64,000 nucleotides of DNA from Bacteroidales bacterium (GTDB taxonomy: Bacteria; Bacteroidota; Bacteroidia; Bacteroidales; FEN-979). Under the pieces are notes generated by a model. The model searched no databases. It was given only the letters and a program-made list of their open reading frames with translations, and was not told the DNA's origin. The position numbers were made by a program, and so were the translations under genes. The stretch spans positions 124,001 to 188,000 of the forward strand of contig JAUXWT010000011.1 in assembly GCA_030681475.1 (NCBI GenBank), read 5' to 3'. Positions 36,181-45,116 of the stretch are shown in pieces (within the stretch, counting starts at the first letter, position 1; each line of letters opens with the position of its first letter).

Positions 36181-36909
36181 TCACAAAGATATTGATTTCC
36201 CTGTTGCCCGTTTGGCAAAATAGTACCACAGCGTTCCCAGTGAATTCAGCACAGCGCCTGCCCGTACCGAAGGAGATGGGGTTTTGTAGGTGATCGGGAT
36301 TTCCTTGCTGTTATAGTACCGGAGAAGGTAACGCAGTTCAGTCTGATAAAAATGGGCCGTTGATCGAAGCGGATGGTCTGAGAACTTGGTCACAACCTCC
36401 TTTGTAAACCCCTGGTAACCCGATGTCATGTCGTGCAATCGGGTGCCCAGCAACAGATTTGCCAGGGCCGTACCGCCCCTTGACAGGAATCTGCGTTTCA
36501 GCGAGGCATCGCGCATGGAACCACCGCGGATGAACCTGCTTCCGAAAACACAGGCGTACCCATCGGCAAAGGCGTTAAGGAATTGCGGGATTGCTGCCGG
36601 GTCGTGCGAATAGCCGGCATCCATCTCAATAATAAAATCATGTCCTTGTGATAAGGCTTCACGATAGCCACGGATATAGGCATCCACGACGTTGCGGTTG
36701 TCTGGTTCAAAAACGATGATGAACTGTGTATGTTGAGCCGTGAACACCCTGCAAAGTTCCATCGTCCGGTCTTTTGAAACGCGATCCAGTACCAGGTAGG
36801 CACGGGCTTCAGGATAAGGCTTCAGCGCCTCTGCCAGGTGGCCGAAAAATGGCTGGAATTCGTGTTCCTCATTTGCCAGCGGCAATACTACCGCAAAGTT
36901 CATGTTCAT
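36181..36909 (-). CDS. GT2 glycosyltransferase, dolichyl-phosphate mannosyltransferase-like
   Basis: 242 residues. A GT-A fold with VVLPLANEE, the DD-type [10 protein letters not shown] and [11 protein letters not shown]; the C-terminus lacks membrane segments. Relatives charge a polyprenyl phosphate with a sugar that membrane GT39/GT-C enzymes then use. It overlaps the upstream GT gene by 4 bases (ATGA), so translation is coupled. A paralogue lies at 59817-60551 in a second GT cluster. Confidence 0.85.
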   Translation of the reverse strand: MNMNFAVVLPLANEEHEFQPFFGHLAEALKPYPEARAYLVLDRVSKDRTMELCRVFTAQHTQFIIVFEPDNRNVVDAYIRGYREALSQGHDFIIEMDAGYSHDPAAIPQFLNAFADGYACVFGSRFIRGGSMRDASLKRRFLSRGGTALANLLLGTRLHDMTSGYQGFTKEVVTKFSDHPLRSTAHFYQTELRYLLRYYNSKEIPITYKTPSPSVRAGAVLNSLGTLWYYFAKRATGKSISL

Positions 36910-38723
36910 GGCCGGAAAATTAAGTCATGGAATTTCTGAGGGTTCGACTCAACAAAGGGCAGGCGGATCATATCATAGCTCCCCTGCCGGATAAAAAGGT
37001 CGTTCCGGATATGGTCATATCCCAAGGCTTTGATCAACCGGTCATCATTTGGGGTTTTATAAAAGAGCTGTAAAACAATGTCGGGATGATACCTGAACAG
37101 GCTGAATTCATAGTTCCATTTTGTATGTCCGGGATAAAACTCTTTCAGGCGGGAGTTGCTTCTCGCGATGGTCCTGTCCATTTTTCCCATCAGGTCAACT
37201 GTGTACCGGTGGGAAAAATAGGGTATCGCCCCACCCCATACTACGGCAATAGTGGTTTCAGGGGTGGTAAGGCTTTGGATTTTCAGTCCGGTTGTCACCA
37301 TCTTGCGGTCATCGATCACATGCAGTGCATTGTACTTACTCCAATGAATGTAGGAAAGTCCTTCGAGGAAAAGGAACAGGACGATCAAAATGGTGAGCAT
37401 CACGCCGGGTGCAAAAATCCGGACTTTTTTCACATGATCTGCCTTAAAATAAAGTAAACCCATGATGATGATCAGCATTACGGCCAATACCCCAACCGGA
37501 TATTTCAGGCTGCCCCACAACCAGATGACGGTAGGGTAGAACCCGGCAAGGCCGGAGGCAGAGGACGGCAGCAAAAAGGTAATGTAACCATACCAGGCCA
37601 CGATGAACGCTGCGGTGATGATCAGCAGCAGGCGCATGGATTTCAGGCCGGAGGTCACCTTTTCCAAAACGACCACGGTAAAAAGCAGCATCAGCGGAAT
37701 CGCTATGGTGATATATCTGTTCGCGTAAGGCATCCATTCCCAGGCATCGCCGCCAACATACACCGAATAGGCCGACATCATGAGAAATGGAGATATAAGC
37801 AGCAGATAACGCATGTCGAAAAGCCGCTTACGCTGAGTGATCACCCCGACAAGCAGGATGATCAGCACCGGGATGAAAAATGAGACCATCCACTGAAAAT
37901 AAACATCCAGCCCGCGCAGGATACGCACAACCGCGGGCGTTCCGCTCACTTTCAGGTAGTAGGTGTTGGGAAGCGGATCGTGATAGTAAAGCACCCGGAA
38001 GAGCGTATGACCTCCCATGAACAACAACAGTGTCCCTGTAAAGAAAAGGATGGTATTAAGCCTGTATTTTCGTTCAACCGTGCAACTCACCCAGCTCCCA
38101 ACGATCAGAAACAGGATAAGGCAATCGGTGCGGGTGAGCAACATGAGTCCAAGCAGAAATAAAAGGAGTGCAAATTTCGAATGGGAATACCTCTTAGAAA
38201 GCTGGAGCGATAGCAGGATGACCCAATTCAGAAACAGCGTGATGATACCCACCTCCATGCCGCGCAATGTCCAGTAGATCAGTCCGTAATTAAAGGCCAC
38301 CAGCGCCATGGAGGCCAGGATGACAAGCGGGTTGGAGGTAAATCGTAAGGCGATCTTCCTGATCAGCAGGATGTTGATCAACAGGATCATGGCCCCGGAA
38401 AGTGCAACCAACAGGGATGTTTTGCTTTCATGAACCGGAACGAGATGAATGACAGCCATCCACAATGTCCACAAAAAGTTAGTGTAGCCTTCGATGTATT
38501 CACCATGATTCCAGACCAAACCGTGACCTTCAGCCATGTTTCGCGCATACCGCATCGCGATCATGGCATCGTCGAAAAGGGAGAACCAGGATACATCGCC
38601 GATCAGGAAGCCCGACCTGATGATAAAGGCGAGGTAATACAACCCGGCAAGGGTGAAAATGATCCATGACCCCTGCCGGAGTATTTTTGAATTCGCCCGG
38701 TTTTGAATATAATCATTCATCAT
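36906..38723 (-). CDS. Polytopic membrane glycosyltransferase (GT-C fold)
   Basis: 605 residues from ATG 38723 ([10 protein letters not shown]); a second ATG follows at 38720. About 10-12 transmembrane segments. The first periplasmic loop has [20 protein letters not shown] followed by [11 protein letters not shown]; this DD...EGYTNFLW signature is typical of a Bacteroidota GT-C family that probably uses polyprenyl-linked sugars. The C-terminal ~170 residues are periplasmic. The start overlaps the end of the upstream GT (stop at 38713) and its own stop overlaps the GT2 start. Acceptor unknown. Confidence 0.82.
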   Translation of the reverse strand: MMNDYIQNRANSKILRQGSWIIFTLAGLYYLAFIIRSGFLIGDVSWFSLFDDAMIAMRYARNMAEGHGLVWNHGEYIEGYTNFLWTLWMAVIHLVPVHESKTSLLVALSGAMILLINILLIRKIALRFTSNPLVILASMALVAFNYGLIYWTLRGMEVGIITLFLNWVILLSLQLSKRYSHSKFALLLFLLGLMLLTRTDCLILFLIVGSWVSCTVERKYRLNTILFFTGTLLLFMGGHTLFRVLYYHDPLPNTYYLKVSGTPAVVRILRGLDVYFQWMVSFFIPVLIILLVGVITQRKRLFDMRYLLLISPFLMMSAYSVYVGGDAWEWMPYANRYITIAIPLMLLFTVVVLEKVTSGLKSMRLLLIITAAFIVAWYGYITFLLPSSASGLAGFYPTVIWLWGSLKYPVGVLAVMLIIIMGLLYFKADHVKKVRIFAPGVMLTILIVLFLFLEGLSYIHWSKYNALHVIDDRKMVTTGLKIQSLTTPETTIAVVWGGAIPYFSHRYTVDLMGKMDRTIARSNSRLKEFYPGHTKWNYEFSLFRYHPDIVLQLFYKTPNDDRLIKALGYDHIRNDLFIRQGSYDMIRLPFVESNPQKFHDLIFRP

Positions 38724-40281
38724 TCCGGATTTCAAACAAAGTTACTGACAGTGAACTGACGAAAACCTGCCGGTTTCCGGTGTACCAGACGTAAGCCTGG
38801 AGCGTATCATTTTTCTGCGGGTCATCGATCACGTAGTTGAGCGAGATCTCATTCCACTGACCGTTTTTCAGGTTGGTTCCGTTGAAAGTGGTACATTTCC
38901 ATTGATATGCCTGCCGGTCGCGGAGGAGGGTGATCACAAGATTTCCTGAATTGCCTTCAATCTGACCATCACAATAAACCATGGCCCTGGCTTTCAACCC
39001 AATCCAGGGTTTGCCCGAAAAGCTGGCCAAGGGTGAATTGATCCCGGGAGAAAACCGGCGATTATCATTCAGGTTTACAAGTGCAGGAGTCAATGAGAAT
39101 ATCCGACGTGTCCTGAACCATTCCGGATGATCCAGGAGTTCAGTTTCCTCTTTCAGGTAGGTTCTTGCCGTGTACCTCTCCGATGCGGGGATCGCCTTCG
39201 CGTGATCATACCGGTAAAAGATCTTTCCGGGAGACAAGTTATAATGGTCAAGCATCACCTGATCGCGGATTGATCCGAACAAATTCCAACCTGTTACACA
39301 GCAGAAAACCGTCAGAAAAGCAATACGCCAGATCAGTCTTTTCGTGGCAAGCCATTGAATGAGATATCCTGCTGGGATTGTTCCAAGTGCGATGTATGGT
39401 ATGAAAGTCAGCATTGATCCAGGCATGAATGTCGCAGTACTGAAACAATAACTCCCTGCATAGATCTTCCAGTAAACAAACTGGACAGAAGAGGTAATAA
39501 AGAAAACGGCTAACGCAATAGCTGTCAGATGGGAATGTTTTCCCGAAAGTCTGATGGCCAGAAAAACCAGCCATGGCAGAATCAGAATTGCTTCAGAGGG
39601 GCGTGTAAGAAAAATTATTCCGGCGATAAGTCCGATACCTGCAGCGGTGCCATACGAAGGTTGCAGAAGGCACTTGACAGTTAAAAAAAGAAGCAATAAA
39701 TAGATTGTGAACAGGATATTTTCAATCGCGGCTCCGTTAAAAGAAGCGAAGGTAAAATACCCGGTCGCAAATACTATAACCACCATGGCGATGGCTGCTG
39801 TTTTTTCGGTAAAAAATGACAACAGTACCTTTCTGAGAAACCACAACCCCAGTCCGCTGCAGCACAGCCCGCAAATGGCGATAACAATCTGGTACGGGGT
39901 GGAAAATCCATCAGCCGGAAATCCGAACATGATGGAAAACAGGTGTCCGAACATGAAGAAAGGGGCATAGATCATCGCCGCACCCATGGAGGAGGCGAAA
40001 ACCTGGTCGGCGGTCCCGGTTGGCAGGATGGCCTGCCAGTAACCAATAAGGGGTTGATAATGCCTGAGCATGTGTTCGATCCAGCCTAAGTCTCGCATTC
40101 CGAGGTCATCATGGATGAAAAAGGCAGGAAGCCACAGGTAATGGGACAAAACGTCCCAGGAAAGGATCGCCGTGACATCGTGTGTTGAAAACCGGGGGAA
40201 AATAAATCGCAATAGTACCAACCCTGTACATACCAACCAGAAGATATTCAACGAAAGAGATGAAGAAAGCCTGAATTTCAT
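38713..40281 (-). CDS. Membrane glycosyltransferase-like protein with C-terminal beta-sandwich domain
   Basis: 522 residues from ATG 40281 ([12 protein letters not shown]); the longer frame to 40413 would overlap the receptor gene and lacks a signal. About 11 transmembrane segments. The first loop has [19 protein letters not shown], like the SDRAGYYIYLPATFYY loop of the paralogue at 61273. The last ~130 residues are a jelly-roll-like domain ([12 protein letters not shown]...[10 protein letters not shown]). That domain is homologous to the small protein at 60583-61209. It is first in the leftward GT-GT-GT2-uvrC run. Substrate unknown. Confidence 0.78.
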   Translation of the reverse strand: MKFRLSSSLSLNIFWLVCTGLVLLRFIFPRFSTHDVTAILSWDVLSHYLWLPAFFIHDDLGMRDLGWIEHMLRHYQPLIGYWQAILPTGTADQVFASSMGAAMIYAPFFMFGHLFSIMFGFPADGFSTPYQIVIAICGLCCSGLGLWFLRKVLLSFFTEKTAAIAMVVIVFATGYFTFASFNGAAIENILFTIYLLLLFLTVKCLLQPSYGTAAGIGLIAGIIFLTRPSEAILILPWLVFLAIRLSGKHSHLTAIALAVFFITSSVQFVYWKIYAGSYCFSTATFMPGSMLTFIPYIALGTIPAGYLIQWLATKRLIWRIAFLTVFCCVTGWNLFGSIRDQVMLDHYNLSPGKIFYRYDHAKAIPASERYTARTYLKEETELLDHPEWFRTRRIFSLTPALVNLNDNRRFSPGINSPLASFSGKPWIGLKARAMVYCDGQIEGNSGNLVITLLRDRQAYQWKCTTFNGTNLKNGQWNEISLNYVIDDPQKNDTLQAYVWYTGNRQVFVSSLSVTLFEIRNDE

Positions 40282-40325
40282 GTGATCGGGAGGGGTCGGT
40301 TTATCGTGTAAAGGTATAAATTCCG

Positions 40326-42755
40326 TCAATTCCTGTCTATCCCGGTATCGAACTCGAACTTTGTCTCTTTGCTTTTCTTCCCATTGGTTCCGAAATGAAA
40401 CACAAATCCGCAATAGATGACACGGGCATCGCGTCGGCGTAATGATTCCTGGACTAGCAATGGCGTACTGATGCTGTTTTTCAAGGATTGTGAGTTGAAG
40501 AGGTCGGAAACGGTTGCAATCAATGAAAGTTTTCGGTTAAGGAAGTCCTGTCTGAATCCAAGGTTCACGACCCAGGTCGGCCGGCGGAACCCTTGCGGAG
40601 TTAGAACCTCCGAGCGGTACTGGCCGTTTACCTGTAGAAGCGAGGTTTTTGTGATATTGATGGAAGCATTTAATTTGGCATTCCACGAAAAGGAGGATTT
40701 GGCGCTGCTGTACCCGATATTGGATGCGTCGATCTGATTGTAAAAGCCCGATGCGCTGAAATTCAGGTTGATGATTTTACCTGTTTGCAAAGTTCCGCTG
40801 AAATCGAGCCCGGCGGATTGATCCTTTGCCAGGTTTTCGTACGTTGTCACAAATACAGTGTCGTTCAGGTTAGTGGTTACCCTTGTAAACCCGTTAACTG
40901 TATAGCGGTAAAACAAAGTTGGAACGAGGTTCACCTTGCCTAATTTAATCGCGTATCCGAATTCAAGTGAGTGAATGTCCTCCGGCTTCAGGCGGGGATT
41001 ACCAACACGGATATTGCGTGGGTCGCGGTATTCCGGAACCGGGTTCATATCATCGCCATCCGGCCGGTTCACACGCTTGCTGTAATTGAGTTGCCATTCA
41101 CCTTTTCCGGTCTTATAGCTTAAGTGTACGGTTGGATAAAGGGCAAAATATTCCTTTCTTACCGTGGTATCGAGCGTTTGAAAATCCAGGTTCATTATCG
41201 TCTCTTCAGCGCGGAGACCACCCATTACGCTGAATTTCTCCCACGTTGATTCCATGGTGGCATACAAGGCATGAACTGTTTGATTCGAATGAAATTTATT
41301 TTCTTCTTCCGGATTTACAATCCAGTGACCTGATTCAAGGTCGAAGTAGCTAACTTCCTGATCCTTGTCAATGATCTGGATGTTGCCTTCATAGCCAAGT
41401 TCCAGACTGGCATCCTCCCACAGCGGCCGGCAGTAATCAACAGTAAAGGTGATATCCTGATCCAGGTTGTCGGCCAGGGCGTGATCCGATTCAAAAGGGA
41501 TGGACGGAATGCTGAAGTTGTTTGTATAGTAGTCATCCTCATATTCCCGATCACGCTGGTATTCAAAGTCGGCCCGCAACTGATGCTCCTTTTCTTTATT
41601 AAAAACATGTTCATAGAACGCCGTAAGCCCATAGCTGTATTCAGACTCCTTTCCGTCATGGTTGCGTGTAAACCGCTCAACAGGGTTCAGTTCTGAATCC
41701 CGGTAAAAGTTGAACGCTGTATCGTGCCTTTTTACCTGCCGGTAGTTATAAACACCTGTGATGCCTGTTGCATCGTTCTTGCTGATGGTCCAATCGACAC
41801 CCAGTTGGGCAAGGTGGGAACGGGGCCGGGCATAGCCATTGGAGTTTTGAACCAACCATGTAGATTGTTTCGTCGTGGTATCAATGGTTTCTGAAGTAAG
41901 ATCGCTGATCCGGTAGCGGTAATCCTGCCTGTATCCATAACTTCCGAAGAGGTTTACCTTTCCTGTATTGTAATTCAATTGCAGGTTGGTATTATAACGG
42001 CTGTTGCTCCCGGCATTTGCCCCGATAATGGAGTTAAACCCTGTCTTACGTTCTTTTTTCAGGATAATGTTGATGATCCCGCCAGTGCCGTCGGGCCTGT
42101 ATTTGGCAAATGGATTGGTGATGACTTCAATTTTATCCACGAGCGATGCGGGCATTTGTTCAAGATTGGCCATCCCTGTCATCACTGATGGACGGCCATT
42201 AACCAGGATTGTTATATTCCCCGATCCGCGGAGACTGACATTCCCGTCGATATCCACGGATACTGAAGGGATGGTCTGCAACACATCCGAAACCGTACCG
42301 GTCAGCGCCTGGAGATCCTTCTGAACATGGAACACTTTCCGGTCGATCTTGCTGATCATCATCTCTTTTTCGCCTGTGATCGTAACCTCATTCATGGTAA
42401 TTGCAGAAGATCCCAGCTTTAGGGAACCAAGTTCAACCTTCGGCTGTTTACGGGAGATCGTAAATGGTTTGGAACGCTGTTTTTCGTAGCCGATAAAACT
42501 GTATTCCAGTATATAGGAGCCAAATGGCACCCCGGTCATCAGGAACAATCCGTTGCTGTCGGACACGACTCCTGTAACCATCTTTCCAGTCAGGGTATCC
42601 AACAGTACCATGTTAGCGTACTCCACCGGTTTCTGACTCAGTGCATCCAGCACCTTGCCGGACACAATTCCGGTGTTTTTGGTCTGGGAACACAAGGTCG
42701 CGGGGGTCAAAGCAAGAAAGAGGAGGAACAGTTGAACAGTTGAACAGGGATACAT
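40326..42755 (-). CDS. TonB-dependent-type outer membrane receptor with carboxypeptidase-regulatory-like domain
   Basis: 809 residues from ATG 42755. The signal peptide MYPCSTVQLFLLFLALTPAT ends near LCSQ; its first codons come from a GTTCAACT repeat. About 28-105 is a CarboxypepD_reg-like beta domain (GIVSGKVLDALSQKPVEYAN). About 125-215 is the plug (DVLQTIPSVSVDIDGNVSL, then GTGGIINIILK). The rest is the ~22-strand barrel of the outer membrane beta-barrel family 3. No SusD partner lies beside it, so it is a stand-alone receptor; the ligand is unknown. The ATG is one base after the stop of a VOC-family relic, and the nearest promoter (42914-42921) lies upstream of that relic. Confidence 0.88.
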   Translation of the reverse strand: MYPCSTVQLFLLFLALTPATLCSQTKNTGIVSGKVLDALSQKPVEYANMVLLDTLTGKMVTGVVSDSNGLFLMTGVPFGSYILEYSFIGYEKQRSKPFTISRKQPKVELGSLKLGSSAITMNEVTITGEKEMMISKIDRKVFHVQKDLQALTGTVSDVLQTIPSVSVDIDGNVSLRGSGNITILVNGRPSVMTGMANLEQMPASLVDKIEVITNPFAKYRPDGTGGIINIILKKERKTGFNSIIGANAGSNSRYNTNLQLNYNTGKVNLFGSYGYRQDYRYRISDLTSETIDTTTKQSTWLVQNSNGYARPRSHLAQLGVDWTISKNDATGITGVYNYRQVKRHDTAFNFYRDSELNPVERFTRNHDGKESEYSYGLTAFYEHVFNKEKEHQLRADFEYQRDREYEDDYYTNNFSIPSIPFESDHALADNLDQDITFTVDYCRPLWEDASLELGYEGNIQIIDKDQEVSYFDLESGHWIVNPEEENKFHSNQTVHALYATMESTWEKFSVMGGLRAEETIMNLDFQTLDTTVRKEYFALYPTVHLSYKTGKGEWQLNYSKRVNRPDGDDMNPVPEYRDPRNIRVGNPRLKPEDIHSLEFGYAIKLGKVNLVPTLFYRYTVNGFTRVTTNLNDTVFVTTYENLAKDQSAGLDFSGTLQTGKIINLNFSASGFYNQIDASNIGYSSAKSSFSWNAKLNASINITKTSLLQVNGQYRSEVLTPQGFRRPTWVVNLGFRQDFLNRKLSLIATVSDLFNSQSLKNSISTPLLVQESLRRRDARVIYCGFVFHFGTNGKKSKETKFEFDTGIDRN

Positions 42756-42756
42756 T

Positions 42757-42891
42757 CTAACTGTCTTTTCTGTTTTTTGCTTCGTAATCCTTGTGTTCCT
42801 GCAATTCACAATTTACCATCCAGTGGATGCCAACATTGAACGCCTGTTCGCAGGTTCCATTGAAGGTAAGATAGGGATTAATGGTGGTCAT
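42757..42891 (-). pseudogene. Internally deleted VOC/PhnB-like gene
   Basis: A 44-codon frame. It opens MTTINPYLTFNGTCEQAFN, the standard start of PhnB-like VOC proteins (glyoxalase fold), and continues GIHWMVNCEL, which matches their usual C-terminus (normal length ~140). About 95-100 central residues are missing but the ends stay in frame. The stop is one base before the receptor ATG, so the remnant may act as a leader peptide. It retains a perfect promoter. Confidence 0.7.
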
Positions 42892-42913
42892 AATTTATGT
42901 ATTTAATTTTTTT

Positions 42914-42921
42914 CAAAGGTA
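42914..42921 (-). promoter_or_regulatory. -7 element TACCTTTG upstream of the VOC relic and receptor gene
   Basis: Exact TAnnTTTG match on the minus strand, 22 bases upstream of the relic ATG (42891). It is the closest candidate promoter for the receptor. Confidence 0.5.
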
Positions 42922-42942
42922 GGTATTGTTTTGTAAAAGTCC

Positions 42943-43235
42943 TTACAGGAGCAGGTTTTCCTTTTTCAGGATACTCATGAAACGGGTTTCAGAGATGTAA
43001 TGGTCAGCCATCAATTTTCTCCGGGGACATACTCAAGGAAACCGACCGGTCGCTTCTGGCCTTCCACGTATAGCATTTTTATCCTTAAACCTTCCCGGAA
43101 CCTTTCCACCAGCCACTCAGCTTTAATCCTGTACGTCGGATGTTTCAGATTGATGAAACATATGGCCTGTGGGTGCTCCGACAAATTTGTTTCATCGACT
43201 GTAACTATTTGATATTGCTGCTCCGATTCCACCAT
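42943..43235 (-). pseudogene. Internally deleted GNAT/YoaP-like acetyltransferase gene
   Basis: ATG 43235 opens 74 codons (YQIVTVDETNLSEHPQ...VGFLEYVPGEN) matching the first third of YoaP-type GNAT proteins, which normally continue for ~170 more residues. The stop at 43013-43011 overlaps a new ATG (43011) whose 22-residue frame ADHYISETRFMSILKKEN resembles the C-terminus of such proteins. The simplest reading is an out-of-frame internal deletion joining both ends. Its 5' side is replaced by the tract 43231-43364. The C-terminal match is from memory. Confidence 0.6.
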
Positions 43236-43364
43236 TTCGCCATTTCGCTATTTCACCCTTTCGCTATTTCACCATTTCACCCTTTCGCTATTTCACCATT
43301 TCACCCTTTCGCTATTTCACCCTTTCGCTATTTCACCATTTCGCTATTTCACTACCTCACTACC
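43231..43364. repeat. CGCTATTTCACCATTTCACCCTTT tandem tract
   Basis: About 134 bases of alternating CGCTATTT, CACCATTT and CACCCTTT units. It starts at the relic ATG (43233-43235) and runs into the 3' end of the beta-lactamase-like gene, supplying its last codons and stop. Same family as 12965-13030, opposite orientation. Confidence 0.85.
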
Positions 43365-44582
43365 TATGATACCCAAATACTCCAGCACCTCCATAGTAAC
43401 CGTCTTCCTTGCTACGGCAAAATCATTAACCCGCTTCTGGTCTTTTGGTTCAACCAACGTCGCCAAAAAGAACACCTTGCCATTTGTTTCAAGATAGCCG
43501 ACAAACCAGCCGTAGTTGTTCCCGTTCCTGATCGCCCAGCCTGTCTTGCCGCTTAAGATGTAATCGCGGGTCGCTTCATTCACCATGATCTTCTTCACGG
43601 CCTTCATAACACTTCTTTTCAGCGGGAGTTTTTCTTCATAAAGTCGCCTGAGAAATTCCACCTGTTGCCGCGGGGTGATCCTCGAATTTCCCTCGAGCCA
43701 GAAGAGGTCGATGTTTCCGGGATGAACATCCATGCCGGGATAATCCATTTTGGCCAGGGTTGATTTCATGCGTTCAGGACCGATCTTGCGGGCCAATGCC
43801 TGGTAACATGGAACGCAGGATACCCTGAACGCCTCCCGTAAGGTGATATCCCGCTCCCACTGCGGGAGTCGCCGTTTTTCACCCTTCCATTTGAAAACAT
43901 AACCGGCGTCGATCACACCGGTTTCCAGTCCGATGAGTGTATTTGCAATCTTGAAGGTGGAAGCCGGCAGGTATCCGCTGTCCCATAGGGCAGGATTGTG
44001 ACCGATGTAACGGTCTTTTTCCGGATCGAGTATCAGCATGGTACCCGTCATCCCATATTTATCGAAGATGCCTTTGAGGATCATAGCCGAATCGGTCACC
44101 GACTTCATCGCGGTCACCTTTTTCATGATGTCATTGGGGACTGTCGCAGAGAGGACGTACTGCGCGATCTTCCACAGGCCGTTGTTATAAACCAGGATAC
44201 CTGAGCCCCTGCAAAGTCCCATCTGTGTGTCAAGCAGTTCATCGAACCAGGCTGTCTTATCATCATCACCGGTATAGATATTCCTGCTGACCGTTTTGAA
44301 TGTCCAGGTGGTTTTCCGGTCGAAATATGGTTTGCACCATGCGCCGAACTCAGCAGTAGTCCAATACTCGGTGGCATCAGTGCCAATGAACACCCCGTCG
44401 TTTGTCATGGCGCCGATATAGGCTGCGTGGTTGCCATCTGCAGCATCATGGTGCCACTGGTCAAGGAATTTGTCCAGGCGGGCGGCTAAAGTATCATTGC
44501 CTGACTGTGCACTGACGGTACAAACAGAAAGGCTGGCTGCGGCAACTGTACTCAGTAAAACGAAAAAAAACCTTTTCATCAT
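43344..44582 (-). CDS. NTF2-like domain fused to class D (OXA-type) beta-lactamase/transpeptidase domain
   Basis: 412 residues. A signal peptide ends near VSAQ (26). Residues ~28-150 match a SnoaL/NTF2-like fold (LDQWHHDAADGNHAAYIGAM...DGVFIGTDATEYW). Residues ~165-405 are a class D serine beta-lactamase domain with all main motifs: Ser208 in PASTFK (Lys211), SxV at 255-257 (SCV), FWLEG at 294-298 and KTG at 346-348. The usual YGN is YPG (281-283). Class D enzymes use a carboxylated Lys in STFK. Usual OXA proteins are ~265 residues without an N-terminal domain. It could hydrolyse beta-lactams or act as a sensor or peptidoglycan enzyme. The last residues (GSEVVK) lie in the tract. Start ATG 44582, or 44579. 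Confidence 0.88.
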   Translation of the reverse strand: MMKRFFFVLLSTVAAASLSVCTVSAQSGNDTLAARLDKFLDQWHHDAADGNHAAYIGAMTNDGVFIGTDATEYWTTAEFGAWCKPYFDRKTTWTFKTVSRNIYTGDDDKTAWFDELLDTQMGLCRGSGILVYNNGLWKIAQYVLSATVPNDIMKKVTAMKSVTDSAMILKGIFDKYGMTGTMLILDPEKDRYIGHNPALWDSGYLPASTFKIANTLIGLETGVIDAGYVFKWKGEKRRLPQWERDITLREAFRVSCVPCYQALARKIGPERMKSTLAKMDYPGMDVHPGNIDLFWLEGNSRITPRQQVEFLRRLYEEKLPLKRSVMKAVKKIMVNEATRDYILSGKTGWAIRNGNNYGWFVGYLETNGKVFFLATLVEPKDQKRVNDFAVARKTVTMEVLEYLGIIGSEVVK

Positions 44583-44726
44583 TATTCTATTATTCTTTGA
44601 AAATCATTTATAAACTGAAGGGGATTGCACACCGTTACATTTTTTTTAACAGATAGGGGTCAGAACAATTCGGGATGGTAATTTTCGTTCGATCATCATG
44701 CAAATTATCCCTGCAAAAATAAATTA

Positions 44727-45050
44727 TTGTTTTTGAATTGCAGGAATAGTATAAATTTTCATATGATGAAATCCTTTCACATAAGCAGGGTAAGACCGTT
44801 TTTCAGGAATATCCCTAAGGAGATCAGACGAACTCCTAAAATGTATTTTAATGATCTTGGATTACGAAACTATTTTGTCAGAAATTTTGAACCCATTGGT
44901 TTGCGCGAGGATAAAGGTGCATTATTTGAGAATTTTATTTTCTGGCGCTTCCTTTACTTTAAAGAGAAGTATCCGGATATTCCTTTATCCCTGATTCATT
45001 TTTCAAATGATCTCTCATATCCTCTTGGAAAAGAATTAAAGTTTTTTTAA
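44727..45050 (+). pseudogene. Fragment of DUF4143-type AAA ATPase gene
   Basis: A short frame contains ISRVRPFFRNIPKEIRRTPK and YFNDLGLRNYFVRNF, then REDKGALFENFIF, the C-terminal DUF4143 region of ~380-residue ATPases. The AAA module with Walker motifs is absent upstream, and the C-terminus diverges and ends early. No start context or promoter is convincing. The 530-base gap 44583-45113 holds only this relic and a small repeat. Confidence 0.75.
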
Positions 45051-45093
45051 AAATTATTCACCTTTCCAAAAGTTAGCAGCGCGCGAGGGTGAT

Positions 45094-45116
45094 TTCCGAC
45101 TTCCGACTGCCGACTA
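45094..45116. repeat. TTCCGACT/GCCGACT repeat
   Basis: Three degenerate CCGACTT units between the ATPase relic and the rhodanese gene, abutting that gene's stop codon. Confidence 0.55.

Noticed and set aside
44517-44582. Lipoprotein signal (SLSVC) on the lactamase-like protein
   Set aside because: Val at -1 does not fit a lipobox; cleavage after VSA is more likely.
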